A stretch of 64,000 nucleotides of DNA. Origin: Sandaracinaceae bacterium. Its GTDB lineage: Bacteria; Myxococcota_A; Polyangia; Polyangiales; JADJQN01. The notes below the pieces were generated by a model that saw only the letters and a list, made by a program, of their open reading frames with translations, was not told the DNA's origin and did not search any database. The stretch's first letter is position 1; each line of letters opens with the position of its first letter. Location of the stretch: the NCBI GenBank assembly GCA_016712745.1, contig JADJQN010000015.1, positions 878,805 to 942,804 of the forward strand. The letters are read 5' to 3'. The translations under genes were made by a program, and so were the position numbers. Positions 34,908-43,465 of the stretch are shown one piece after another.

Positions 34908-35396
34908 GTGACCGATTCGGATGTGCGAAGCCTGCATGAGCGCGTCGAGCGGAAGGCGCGACGACTGCATGTGTTGCATCAAGCGCGCACCCAGTGTCGT
35001 AGCGGTTGCAGTTCGTGTTGTGTCGACGAGCTGACGGTCTTCGAGGTTGAAGCGGATGAGATACGGACGAGCTACGCAGAGCTGCTTGCTCGCGGCACTC
35101 CGCACGCCCCGGGGGCGTGTGCGTTTCTGGACGTGGCAAACGCGTGCCGTATCTACGAGCATCGCCCTTATGTTTGTCGCACGCAGGGATTGCCGCTGCG
35201 CTGGATCGATGAGCGTGACGACGAAGCAGTCGAGCTTCGCGACATCTGTCCACTCAACGAAAACGGGCCCCCCGTCGAAATGCTAGCGGAGGAAGAGTGC
35301 TGGACCTTGGGACCGTTCGAAGAGGAGCTGGCTACGATGCAGTCGGTTTCACATCCCGAGCTAACGCGCATCCCATTACGCACCCTCTTCAAATAA
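34908..35396 (+). CDS. YkgJ-family cysteine-cluster protein
   Basis: The protein has 162 residues from a GTG start. The family signature CRSGCSSCC lies near residue 30 and is followed by ACRIYEHRPYVCRTQGLPL, where further Cys residues complete a metal site (zinc or an Fe-S cluster; UPF0153). Some members are thought to help protein oxidation or metal delivery, but the function is not settled. It is divergent from the Cys-rich protein gene, with 245 bases between them. REP elements begin 6 bases after its stop. Confidence 0.85.
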   Translation: MTDSDVRSLHERVERKARRLHVLHQARTQCRSGCSSCCVDELTVFEVEADEIRTSYAELLARGTPHAPGACAFLDVANACRIYEHRPYVCRTQGLPLRWIDERDDEAVELRDICPLNENGPPVEMLAEEECWTLGPFEEELATMQSVSHPELTRIPLRTLFK

Positions 35397-35402
35397 AGGG
35401 AT

Positions 35403-35493
35403 AAAGGGGACGTTCCCCTTTTTTGCGCCGCCCGGAAAAGGGGACGTTCCCCTTTGGGGTTGGCGATGCCAAAAAAGGGGAACGTCCCCTTTT
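35403..35493. repeat. Three REP palindromes upstream of RAYT
   Basis: Copies at 35403-35424 and 35436-35455 read GGGGACGTTCCCC on the plus strand; the copy at 35471-35493 is the reverse complement. All are flanked by A and T runs. This gives one direct pair and one inverted pair. They precede the RAYT gene by 60 bases. Confidence 0.93.
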
Positions 35494-35553
35494 GCCTTTT
35501 GCTTTTTGGGGGGGCGATGCGCAACGTTTCGGTCGCGGGTGCGATGAGCATGC

Positions 35554-36231
35554 ATGCCTCGACTCGCGCGCGCCTTCACTCGGACCGACTGTTACCACGC
35601 GCTCAGTCGCGGCAACGAGAAGGCGACAATCTTCTACGACGACAACGACTACGCAGACTTCGTCGACCTAATGGACCGCGCCAGCGCCCGCCACCCGATC
35701 GAACTATTCGCGTACTGCCTGATGCCAAACCACTTTCATTTTGCGGTGCGCGCATCGCCGCCGCGGTCGCTTTCGCGGTGGATGCACACACTGCTGACGT
35801 CACACTCCCAGCGATTCCGTGCAAAGTATGGGGGCGCGGGTCACGTGTGGCAGGGGAGGTACAAGACCTTCGCCGTGCAACAAGACGAGCATCTGATGCG
35901 GGTGCTCCGCTACGTGGAGCGAAATCCGGTTACTGGGGGATTCGTGCGTCGTGCCGAGGACTGGCCATGGTCGAGCGCGCGGGAGCGACACTTTTCGCTA
36001 GCACGGGTGTCAAAAGCTCCTGTTTCGCTGCCGCCTGCTGCAGACTGGCTTGCTTGGGTCAATGAAGCACTCAGTGAGCGTGAGTTGCACCGGCTTCGCG
36101 AGAACACCACAAAGGGCACGCCGTACGGAGATGCCTCCTGGATTGCTGAGACCGTCAACGCGCTTGGGCTGGGTGCCACCATGCGACCGCGCGGGCGTCC
36201 CCGGACAACGCTGTCGCCGCGGGCAAAGTGA
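35554..36231 (+). CDS. REP-associated tyrosine transposase (RAYT, Y1_Tnp family)
   Basis: The protein has 225 residues. It begins MPRLARAFTRTDCYHALSRGNEKATIF, the usual RAYT start, and carries the metal-binding HUH motif HFHF in LMPNHFHFAV and the nucleophile Tyr in LRYVERNPV. WSSARERHF after the Tyr is also conserved. RAYT proteins cut and join single-stranded DNA at REP palindromes and spread them without forming an IS. It is flanked on both sides by REP copies. Its last codons and stop lie inside a 45-bp unit that is tandemly duplicated. It appears intact, so it may still be active. Confidence 0.92.
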   Translation: MPRLARAFTRTDCYHALSRGNEKATIFYDDNDYADFVDLMDRASARHPIELFAYCLMPNHFHFAVRASPPRSLSRWMHTLLTSHSQRFRAKYGGAGHVWQGRYKTFAVQQDEHLMRVLRYVERNPVTGGFVRRAEDWPWSSARERHFSLARVSKAPVSLPPAADWLAWVNEALSERELHRLRENTTKGTPYGDASWIAETVNALGLGATMRPRGRPRTTLSPRAK

Positions 36232-36296
36232 AAAAGGGGAACGTCCCCTTTAACGCTGTCGGCACGGGCAAAGTGAAAAAGGGGAACGTCCCCTTT
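36207..36296. repeat. Tandem 45-bp duplication of RAYT end plus REP
   Basis: Unit 1 (36207-36251) and unit 2 (36252-36296) differ at only two positions. Each contains AACGCTGTCG, a GGGCAAAGTGA segment (the last codons and stop of RAYT in unit 1) and a GGGGAACGTCCCC REP. The right end of unit 2 supplies two bases of the TAA stop codon of prfC on the opposite strand. Confidence 0.95.
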
Positions 36297-37872
36297 AGCG
36301 CGGCCGGATCGGCGCGGTCTCTTCAAACGTCCAAGACGTGTTGTCGCGGATTGCGCGACGTAACTCGTATTCGTCGCGGAAGAGCGCCACGGTCTGTCCG
36401 TCCTGGTCCATGACACCCATCGTTACGCGCTGTGCCTCAAGCTCGCTCGGAGTTGCCTCCTTCACCCAGCGCGCCATCGTTACGCCCAGGGATTCGAGCT
36501 CTACGCGCGCACCGTACTCGTGCTCCAAGCGATAGCTGAGCACTTCAAACTGTAGGCGGCCGACGACACCGAGGATCGGATCTTTCTCGCGCCCCTTCTG
36601 CGTGAAGAGTTGAATGGTCCCCTCTTCGGACAACTGCTCAATGCCCTTGTGCATTTGCTTGCGCTTCATGGGATCGAGCAAACGTAACCGCGCGAAATGT
36701 TCGGGAGAGAAACGCGGCACCGAGTCAAAGCTGAGCGGCCCTCCCGTTGAGAGCGTGTCGCCGATTCGAAAAATTCCAGGGTCAAACAAGCCGACGATAT
36801 CGCCCGCGTAGGCTTCGGCGACCGCTTCGCGATCCTGTGCGAAGAACTGTTCCGCTCGCGCGAGACGAACTTCCTTGTCGAGACGATAGTGGTTCACACG
36901 CATGCCACCTTCAAACTTGCCTGAGCAAATACGAAGGAACGCGATGCGATCGCGATGCGAAGGGTCCATGTTCGCTTGCACTTTGAAGACGAAAGCGGTG
37001 AAGCGTTTGTCGTCGGGATTAACAATGCCCGCACTCGTTTCGCGTGGTCCCGGCGGGGGGCAAATATTGGCAAAAGCCTCGAGGAAGGGCTCGACGCCAA
37101 AATTCGTGAGAGCGCTTCCGAAGAAGACGGGCGTCACTTCGCCCTTCAAGAATTTCTCGCGATCGTACTTGTCGCCTGCGCCATCGAGTAACTCGATTTC
37201 GCTGCGCATCTCGTTCGCGAGCTCTGCACCGGCGATTCTGTCGATGGCGGCGTCGTCGAGGCCGGACACCTTTTGGACCGGAGCGCGTCCTCCCTTGAGG
37301 CCAGGATCGAAGAGCATCACTTCGTGCAGCTCGCGGTCATATACACCGCGAAAGCGGTCGCCGCTGCCAATGGGCCAAGTGCGGGGCACGGTAGGCAGCT
37401 GAAGCACGTCTTCGACTTCCGACATGAGCTCGAACGGATCGCGCGAAGGGCGGTCAAGCTTGTTCACGAATGTGACGATCGGCGTTCCGCGCTTGCGGCA
37501 GACGTCGAAGAGCTTGCGCGTTTGCGCCTCCACTCCTTTGGCCGCATCGATCAACATGATGGCGCAGTCCGCTGCCATCAGTGTGCGATAGGTGTCCTCG
37601 CTGAAGTCTTGATGTCCCGGTGTGTCGAGCAGGTTGTACTCGATGCCTCCGTACACGAAGTGAAGCACGCTCGACGTGATCGAGATGCCGCGCTTCTTCT
37701 CAAGCTCCATCCAATCGCTGGTGGCCGACTTCTGGGCGCGACGCGCCTTGACTGCGCCGGCTGTATGAATGGCTCCTCCGTACAGGAGAAGCTTTTCGGT
37801 CAGCGTCGTCTTGCCAGCATCCGGATGCGAGATAATCGCAAACGTGCGCCTTTTCTGGGACTCGGTGACCAT
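36295..37872 (-). CDS. prfC: Peptide chain release factor 3
   Basis: The protein has 525 residues, the usual RF3 length. The GTPase motifs are complete: HPDAGKTTLTE (G1), GISITSS (G2), DTPGHQDFSEDTYRTL (G3) and NKLDRPSRD (G4). The NKLD, EKKRGISI and later domain II pattern separate RF3 from EF-G and LepA. RF3-GTP removes RF1 and RF2 from the ribosome after termination. The stop codon TAA is made at the border of a REP element, so the C-terminus (IRPR) may have been changed slightly by that insertion. Confidence 0.97.
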   Translation of the reverse strand: MVTESQKRRTFAIISHPDAGKTTLTEKLLLYGGAIHTAGAVKARRAQKSATSDWMELEKKRGISITSSVLHFVYGGIEYNLLDTPGHQDFSEDTYRTLMAADCAIMLIDAAKGVEAQTRKLFDVCRKRGTPIVTFVNKLDRPSRDPFELMSEVEDVLQLPTVPRTWPIGSGDRFRGVYDRELHEVMLFDPGLKGGRAPVQKVSGLDDAAIDRIAGAELANEMRSEIELLDGAGDKYDREKFLKGEVTPVFFGSALTNFGVEPFLEAFANICPPPGPRETSAGIVNPDDKRFTAFVFKVQANMDPSHRDRIAFLRICSGKFEGGMRVNHYRLDKEVRLARAEQFFAQDREAVAEAYAGDIVGLFDPGIFRIGDTLSTGGPLSFDSVPRFSPEHFARLRLLDPMKRKQMHKGIEQLSEEGTIQLFTQKGREKDPILGVVGRLQFEVLSYRLEHEYGARVELESLGVTMARWVKEATPSELEAQRVTMGVMDQDGQTVALFRDEYELRRAIRDNTSWTFEETAPIRPR

Positions 37873-37994
37873 ACGAAGGACGCCCTATTAACCTTGTCGC
37901 CAGATTCTCGCAAGCCGGGCCAAGCTCGCTTCGATAACTGCATATAGCTGCGCATATACGGGGCGCGCAAAGTCCTCGTGCTATCGTTCGGCCC

Positions 37995-38588
37995 ATGGCT
38001 CGCCAAGCAAACGTGGAGCGAACGACCAAAGAGACACGCATCTCAGTGCGCGTAAACCTCGATGGAACGGGCGCATACTCGGTGAAGACGCCCTTACCGT
38101 TTCTGACGCATATGGTTGAGCAGCTCTCGCGTCACGGGCTTTTGGATCTGGACGTGGACGCGACGGGCGACACGCATATTGACGGTCATCACACCACGGA
38201 AGATCTCGGCTTTGTGCTCGGCAAAGCGGTGGCGGATGCCCTAGGAGACCGGGCCGGCATCAAGCGCTACGGATCAGCGACGCTGCCGATGGACGAAGCG
38301 TGCGTGACATGCGCTCTCGATTTGTCAGGTCGCCCCTTCTTCGTTTGGAAGGTGCCGATGCCCAAGGCCAAGATTGGAGAGTTTGACACGGAGCTCGCGG
38401 AGGTCTTCTTCGAAGCGTTCGCGCGGGGCGCGCAATGCAATCTGCACATGCTCCTGCACCAAGGTGAAGTGCTTCACCATATCGTCGAAATTTCATTCAA
38501 GGCGTTGGCTCGCGCTTTGCGCGAAGCCGCGACAGTGGACCCGCGCGTCGCAGGCGTTCCGTCGACCAAGGGCACTCTTACTGAATGA
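37995..38588 (+). CDS. hisB: Imidazoleglycerol-phosphate dehydratase
   Basis: The protein has 197 residues, the size of a monofunctional HisB. It carries the Mn-binding motifs HHTTEDLG and HHIVEISFKALARAL and the TPLPFLTHMVEQLSRHG stretch. It catalyses dehydration of imidazole glycerol phosphate in histidine synthesis. The stop overlaps the hisH start by 4 bases (ATGA). It is divergent from prfC, with 122 bases between them. Confidence 0.97.
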   Translation: MARQANVERTTKETRISVRVNLDGTGAYSVKTPLPFLTHMVEQLSRHGLLDLDVDATGDTHIDGHHTTEDLGFVLGKAVADALGDRAGIKRYGSATLPMDEACVTCALDLSGRPFFVWKVPMPKAKIGEFDTELAEVFFEAFARGAQCNLHMLLHQGEVLHHIVEISFKALARALREAATVDPRVAGVPSTKGTLTE

Positions 38589-39199
38589 GCGTGCGCCGGG
38601 AAGTCACCATAGTGGACATGGGCCTTGGGAATCTGCGCAGCGTGGCGCGAGCATTCGAGCGCGCTTCAGCGCTTGTGACGATTAGCGCTGACCCTTCGAT
38701 GATTGCGCGCGCGAGCTGCTTGGTCGTGCCAGGGCAGGGCGCATTTCGTGATTGCGCGCTTGCGATTGAACGCGGCTTCGGCGATGCGCTGCGCGAGAGC
38801 ATCGCACGCGGAATTCCCTATTTGGGCATATGCCTGGGAATGCAGATGCTTTTCGACTCGAGCGAAGAGGCGCCCAATGCAGCGGGGCTCGGGGTGTTCA
38901 AGGGCAAGGTGGTGCGCTTCGCGGTCGACTCAACACTGAAGGTTCCGCACATGGGCTGGAACAATGTGCATGCGACACACCCGTTTATGCAGGACGGCGC
39001 GTACTACTACTTCGTTCATTCCTATCACTGCGTGCCGGCGGACAGGAGTCTGGTAGCGGCGACCGTCGACTACGGCGGTGAGGTGTGTGCTGCAATCGCG
39101 AAAGACAATCTCTTTGCGTGCCAATTTCACCCCGAGAAGAGCCAGGATGCAGGAGCACATCTCATCGAGAGCTTCCTAAACGGACCCGCATGGAGCTGA
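38585..39199 (+). CDS. hisH: Imidazole glycerol phosphate synthase, glutaminase subunit
   Basis: The protein has 204 residues. The class I glutamine amidotransferase triad is visible: the nucleophile Cys in GICLGMQ, and His and Glu in FHPEKS. The oxyanion strand VPGQGAF is present. HisH supplies ammonia to HisF. Its coding end overlaps the hisA start by 10 bases. Gene order is hisB-hisH-hisA-hisF, all overlapping. Confidence 0.96.
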   Translation: MSVRREVTIVDMGLGNLRSVARAFERASALVTISADPSMIARASCLVVPGQGAFRDCALAIERGFGDALRESIARGIPYLGICLGMQMLFDSSEEAPNAAGLGVFKGKVVRFAVDSTLKVPHMGWNNVHATHPFMQDGAYYYFVHSYHCVPADRSLVAATVDYGGEVCAAIAKDNLFACQFHPEKSQDAGAHLIESFLNGPAWS

Positions 39200-39909
39200 T
39201 CCCGGCGATCGATATTCTTGATGGCAAGGTTGTGCGTCTTCACAAAGGTGACTACGACACCGCGACAATCTACGCGGACGACCCGGTAGCGTGCGCGAAG
39301 AGGTTTTGCGATGCAGGAGCGCGTCGTCTGCATGTGGTCGATCTCGACGGCGCGCGTGACGGCAAGCCCGTGAATGCAGCGACCATTCGCGCCATCGTGA
39401 AGTCCACGCAACTTGCCGTACAGGTTGGCGGTGGCATTCGCAATCACGACACGGCAGCACGTTGGTTCGACGCAGGAGTGGAGCGCGTGGTGCTCGGCAC
39501 ATCGGCGGTGAAAGCCCCGGCGTTTGTCGAAGAACTATGCAAGGCCCGTCCGCTCGCCGTGGTCGTTGCGATTGACGCGCGGCACGGCGAAGTAGCCGTT
39601 GAGGGCTGGAAAGAGGGAAGCGGCATGCTCACCGCAGATCTTGCGCAAAGGGCGGACGCGTGGGGAGCTGCAGCAATCCTATTTACCGCCATTGAGCGCG
39701 ACGGAACGCGCGAGGGGCCCGATGTCGTCGCCACAGCGGCGTTGCAGGCGCAACTTCGGGCCACCGTGATCGCCTCGGGCGGCATCGGCTCGCTCGATGA
39801 TCTGCGGGCGCTCGCCAAAGCCAACGTTCGCGCGGCGGTGTGCGGTCGCGCGCTTTACTCCGGTGCCTTTACTCTGGACGAAGCCTACGAGGTCCTTCGT
39901 ACATGCTAA
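39190..39909 (+). CDS. hisA: ProFAR isomerase (phosphoribosyl isomerase A)
   Basis: From the ATG at 39190 the protein has 239 residues, starting [17 protein letters not shown], the canonical HisA start; a longer open frame back to 39085 is a shadow of hisH. The (beta/alpha)8 barrel has Asp8 in PAIDI, the VQVGGGIR phosphate loop and the [10 protein letters not shown] loop. It catalyses the Amadori isomerisation of ProFAR to PRFAR. It overlaps hisF by 7 bases. Confidence 0.96.
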   Translation: MELIPAIDILDGKVVRLHKGDYDTATIYADDPVACAKRFCDAGARRLHVVDLDGARDGKPVNAATIRAIVKSTQLAVQVGGGIRNHDTAARWFDAGVERVVLGTSAVKAPAFVEELCKARPLAVVVAIDARHGEVAVEGWKEGSGMLTADLAQRADAWGAAAILFTAIERDGTREGPDVVATAALQAQLRATVIASGGIGSLDDLRALAKANVRAAVCGRALYSGAFTLDEAYEVLRTC

Positions 39910-40682
39910 CCAAGCGCATCATTCCTTGCCTTGATGTGAAAGACGGTCGGGTCGTGAAAGGCGTGCGCTTCGAAGGCTTACGAGACTCGGGCGATCCGGT
40001 GGAGTGCGCCATGCGATATGACCGCGACGGCGCTGATGAGATCGCGTTCTTAGACATTACCGCGTCGCACGAAGCGCGTCGCACACTCTTTGGTCTCGTC
40101 GAGCGCACGGCCGAGAATATTCGCGTTCCACTCACGGTCGGGGGCGGTGTGCGAACGCGCGACGACATCCGTGATTTGCTCAATGCGGGCGCAGACAAGG
40201 TCTCGGTTAACACCGCCGCCGTTCGTGATCCGGATTTCATCGCGGACGCGAGCAGCGCATACGGTGCGCAGGCTATTGTCGTGGCGATTGATGCGAAGCG
40301 CAAAGCGGATGGCGTGCGATGGGAAGTATTTACGCACGGGGGGCGTCAGGGCACGGGCCTCGACGTTGTCGCGTGGGCCAAGCGCGTAGCTGCGCTTGGG
40401 GCGGGCGAGATACTCCTGACCAGCATGGACCGCGACGGCACGAAGGACGGCTACGACCTTGCGCTGACGGCCGCCGTGACAAGCGCCGTTTCGGTGCCCG
40501 TCATTGCATCGGGAGGCGTGGGCACGCTCGAACACATGCGCGACGGGTTTCTAGTGGGGCACGCCGATGCGGCACTTGCTGCGTCGATCTTCCACGATGG
40601 GGCCTTTCGCGTGCAGGATGTGCGAACTTTTCTTGCCGACGCGGGCATCTCTGTGCGTCCATTCGGAAAAGGTTACGCGTGA
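39903..40682 (+). CDS. hisF: Imidazole glycerol phosphate synthase, cyclase subunit
   Basis: The ATG at 39903 gives 259 residues starting [20 protein letters not shown], the normal HisF start. Catalytic Asp11 (CLDVKDG) and the second Asp in [10 protein letters not shown] are present, along with the phosphate loops VGGGVR and ASGGVG. With HisH it makes imidazole glycerol phosphate and AICAR. Its stop overlaps the GTG of the next gene by 4 bases (GTGA). Confidence 0.97.
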   Translation: MLTKRIIPCLDVKDGRVVKGVRFEGLRDSGDPVECAMRYDRDGADEIAFLDITASHEARRTLFGLVERTAENIRVPLTVGGGVRTRDDIRDLLNAGADKVSVNTAAVRDPDFIADASSAYGAQAIVVAIDAKRKADGVRWEVFTHGGRQGTGLDVVAWAKRVAALGAGEILLTSMDRDGTKDGYDLALTAAVTSAVSVPVIASGGVGTLEHMRDGFLVGHADAALAASIFHDGAFRVQDVRTFLADAGISVRPFGKGYA

Positions 40683-41962
40683 ACGAGCTTGCCGGCATTG
40701 CGATCGATGAACTTCTCTCCGCGTTAAGGCGGCGTCGAATTCCCATGCCCTACGATTCGGGAACCTTTGTGGCGCTGGAAGTATGTGAATCATTACAGAA
40801 GCACCGCGTTCACATCTCGCCGCAAAACGTGACGATCAATGCCGACGGCATGGTGGCCGTGACAGCCGAGAGCGTCGCCCTTGAGGAACAGGTCGTGCGC
40901 GAGACGCTGGAGCTTCTCGCGTCGATGTTGGTCGCGGCAGGGCCTGGCGTGCCGCAGACTTTGCTCGCACTTATCGAACGCGGTCTTAGCGAGGGGCCGT
41001 GGACGCTCTCGCGTCTGCGTAACGATCTCGATGCCTGTTTGGTTCCGCTCAATCGTTCCGCCGCACGCCGGGTGCTTGCGCGTCTTGTGCGCGATGCCGG
41101 CAAGGACGGCGGACCGCGACCGAGTAGCCGGCCACCAGCTCCCGCTCGTGCTATCGATGACCTCGACGCCGATCTCGATGCGCTTTTGAGCGACGCTCCT
41201 GTGGCAGCGAGCCCGGTACTAAAGGGGGCCCCGGTCACAGTGCACGATCAATCGACTGCACCGTTAATCGCCTCGCCGCCTCTTGCCCCGCAAGCCCCGC
41301 CGATGGCACGTGTGCACGCCGCCGAGTCGGCTGCGCAGAGCTCGGTGTTAGAGCCCGTGCCCGAAGAGCAACACCGTCAGGCAATCGCTGTGCGTGATGC
41401 AGACGCTCAGCGAAGGCGCGCGGAACAAGAAGCGCGCTTCGGCGAGCTTTCCGTGGGCTCAGCGCCCGCGCAGGCGCAGGTCTTCATGTTCGTCGGGCGC
41501 GGTCCGGCAGTAATTGCAGATTTGCCCGTCGGAGTCGCGCACGAGTTTCTCGCTCTTGCTGACGGCAAAGCACCGGCCCGAGCCGTGCTCGCGTCGGACG
41601 CCGAATGGGAGTCTGAAGGCGGCTCAGTTCGCTACGAGCTTGCGGTACAAACTGGCGATGCTGATGTGAGCTTCGATAATCTGGACGTTGGGGTTTCACG
41701 ATTGCCGCAGGATGTAGGCACTGCGCGCGGACAAATGGGCAGCGTCCGCGTTGTCACTACACCTCGTGGTGCCAAGGTCTATCAGCTTGTCGGTTTTACT
41801 CCGCAAGTTCATCTGACCGGTGTGCCGACCGACGCCGCTCTCGAGCTGCTAGTCGCGGCGCCCGGTCACCATGTCGAACGAGTCGTTGTTGGCCCGAGCG
41901 ATTGGCGCGCAGAGAACGGCCATCGCACTGCATCGGTCGATGTAACTCTGCGCCCACGCTGA
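40679..41962 (+). CDS. Uncharacterised protein with kinase-like N-terminus and PEGA-like tail
   Basis: From a GTG overlapping the hisF stop, the protein has 427 residues. Residues 25-60 ([33 protein letters not shown]) resemble the alpha-E helix and catalytic loop of myxobacterial Ser/Thr kinases, where HRDxxPQNxL is usual, but the catalytic Asp is gone and no Gly-rich loop is seen. A disordered Pro/Ala region follows (about 150-245). The C-terminus is beta-rich, with a repeated [25 protein letters not shown] pattern like PEGA domains. A degenerate pseudokinase is an inference; its place in the his operon is unexplained. Confidence 0.7.
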   Translation: MNELAGIAIDELLSALRRRRIPMPYDSGTFVALEVCESLQKHRVHISPQNVTINADGMVAVTAESVALEEQVVRETLELLASMLVAAGPGVPQTLLALIERGLSEGPWTLSRLRNDLDACLVPLNRSAARRVLARLVRDAGKDGGPRPSSRPPAPARAIDDLDADLDALLSDAPVAASPVLKGAPVTVHDQSTAPLIASPPLAPQAPPMARVHAAESAAQSSVLEPVPEEQHRQAIAVRDADAQRRRAEQEARFGELSVGSAPAQAQVFMFVGRGPAVIADLPVGVAHEFLALADGKAPARAVLASDAEWESEGGSVRYELAVQTGDADVSFDNLDVGVSRLPQDVGTARGQMGSVRVVTTPRGAKVYQLVGFTPQVHLTGVPTDAALELLVAAPGHHVERVVVGPSDWRAENGHRTASVDVTLRPR

Positions 41963-41981
41963 TCGCCAGCCGCCGCGGGTT

Positions 41982-43382
41982 CTAGAATGGAGCTGCCGCC
42001 ACGCCGCGGAAGATTGTATTCGTCGCCGCGGTTGCAATCAGAGTGGGTGAGGGCGAGCCAAAACCCGTGTCGAGCCACGAAACAAGGGTGTTCGTGTTGA
42101 TCTCCGCGGTTGTCGCGTAAACGGTTACGCCCAATGGTCCAGGGATCGCCGTGACGCCGCGGCAACCCGTCGCTGCGACCGTAAACGTTGTGGCCAGCGT
42201 CCATACACTGCCGTCGAACGTGTACTTCTGCACGCCACCGCCGGCGGCGACCGCACTGTCGTCTGCGATATACGCAGTGTCGACACCCGCAACGCTTGTG
42301 TTCAGATCGAGCAATACAAAGCCATAGGGGCTTGCGCCGCTCGTCGGCATGCCGGCAAGCGCCGTCCCGGTTGAGCCGCTCGTTGTCGGAAGCCCGCTGC
42401 CAATCGCGTGCACGGTGGTGAAACCGGCCGAGCCCGATGTGGCGTAGAGTTGGCCGTCGTAGATGCCAACGCAACGTATATTGCCGGGCACGGCACTCAC
42501 TTGCGTGGATGTGCTCGCGCCATAGCTGATATGCTGCACGCCGTTGAGGCCAACGGTTGCGGCGGTTCCGCCGGTCCAAATGTGAGTGCCGTCGCTGGTT
42601 ACGGCGCTACGAATGTTATTGACGTCGTAGGCGGTGGACGTGCTCGAGCTCACGTTTACGCCGAGCGCGGCATCGATGCGAGCTACGACGCGCGGCACTG
42701 TCGCGCTCATGGAGGCGGCTACCGAAGCGAGGCCCGGTGCGACCCCGTATCCGGCGAGCGTGAGAAAATGTCCGTCGTTGGAAAGTGCGAGGCAACCTTC
42801 CGAAGTAGCCGAGCCGGAGAGGGAAATGGGCGTTGCGGAAATCGGAAGGGCGACCGATGTGATGAGCGACCCCGCAAGGGAGAATTCATCGAGAAAAACT
42901 GCGGTTGCGGCGTTGGTACGCGCGGCTGAACCGTCTCCCACGCGAACCACGACAACGGCGGTGGGCGCTGGCGGCCCAGCGTCACTACCTAAATCGGGCG
43001 GCCCCGAATCGGGCGCTCCCAAGTCGGGCGCTCCCAAATCGAGGGCACCGAAATCGGGCGCTCCCGCATCCATCGCGCCTGCATCTATCGGCCCTGCATC
43101 GAGGCGACCGGCATCGAAGCCCGCGTCGACTTCGCCCGCATCGGCGAGCCCGCTATCGAGCTGCTCAACACCCATATCAACTTCGACGTTGCCCGAGTCG
43201 ACGCGCGCCGCATCCATCCCGGCCCCCGCGTCCATGGCGGCGCCATCAAGCGCACCCGCATCAAACGCCCCCGCATCGAAAGGCGTTCGCTGTTGCTGAA
43301 CCGCGCATGCAGACAGCACGCCCGCCGCAGCAGTGAGCCAAAGCACAAACCCACCCCGTAGCAAGCGCGAATACAACACCAT
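41982..43382 (-). CDS. Lipoprotein with Asp-Ala linker and beta-propeller-like domain
   Basis: From the ATG at 43382, preceded by GGAGG, the protein has 466 residues. The signal ends in LSAC. Residues 30-135 are a linker rich in Asp, Ala and Gly (repeats such as DAGAFDAG and DLGAPDLG). The rest alternates short strands such as GCLALSNDGHFLTLAGYG and RCVGIYDGQLYATSGSAGF, with six or seven blade-like units, similar to PQQ or YVTN propellers. A surface-exposed binding protein is inferred. It lies downstream of the phosphomannomutase gene on the same strand. Confidence 0.75.
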   Translation of the reverse strand: MVLYSRLLRGGFVLWLTAAAGVLSACAVQQQRTPFDAGAFDAGALDGAAMDAGAGMDAARVDSGNVEVDMGVEQLDSGLADAGEVDAGFDAGRLDAGPIDAGAMDAGAPDFGALDLGAPDLGAPDSGPPDLGSDAGPPAPTAVVVVRVGDGSAARTNAATAVFLDEFSLAGSLITSVALPISATPISLSGSATSEGCLALSNDGHFLTLAGYGVAPGLASVAASMSATVPRVVARIDAALGVNVSSSTSTAYDVNNIRSAVTSDGTHIWTGGTAATVGLNGVQHISYGASTSTQVSAVPGNIRCVGIYDGQLYATSGSAGFTTVHAIGSGLPTTSGSTGTALAGMPTSGASPYGFVLLDLNTSVAGVDTAYIADDSAVAAGGGVQKYTFDGSVWTLATTFTVAATGCRGVTAIPGPLGVTVYATTAEINTNTLVSWLDTGFGSPSPTLIATAATNTIFRGVAAAPF

Positions 43383-43403
43383 CAAAACCTCCAAACAAAA
43401 GAG

Positions 43404-43451
43404 TCCTGCAGCAACTCCCCGTCTCCCAACCTCCCCGTCGAACTCCACCGC
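43404..43451. repeat. Dispersed repeat, copy 1
   Basis: TCCTGCAGCAACTC and GTCGAACTCCACCGC flank a short CT-rich spacer. The same two boxes in the same order occur at 61061-61115, where the spacer is a CTCTTGAT/CTCTTGAA tandem repeat. Here it lies just upstream of a lipoprotein gene on the minus strand. Confidence 0.75.
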
Positions 43452-43465
43452 CCGCCGCCCGGAGA

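Noticed and set aside
35554..36231. Complete IS200/IS605-type insertion sequence
   Set aside because: The protein starts and motifs are those of RAYT, there is no tnpB and the flanks are REPs rather than IS ends.
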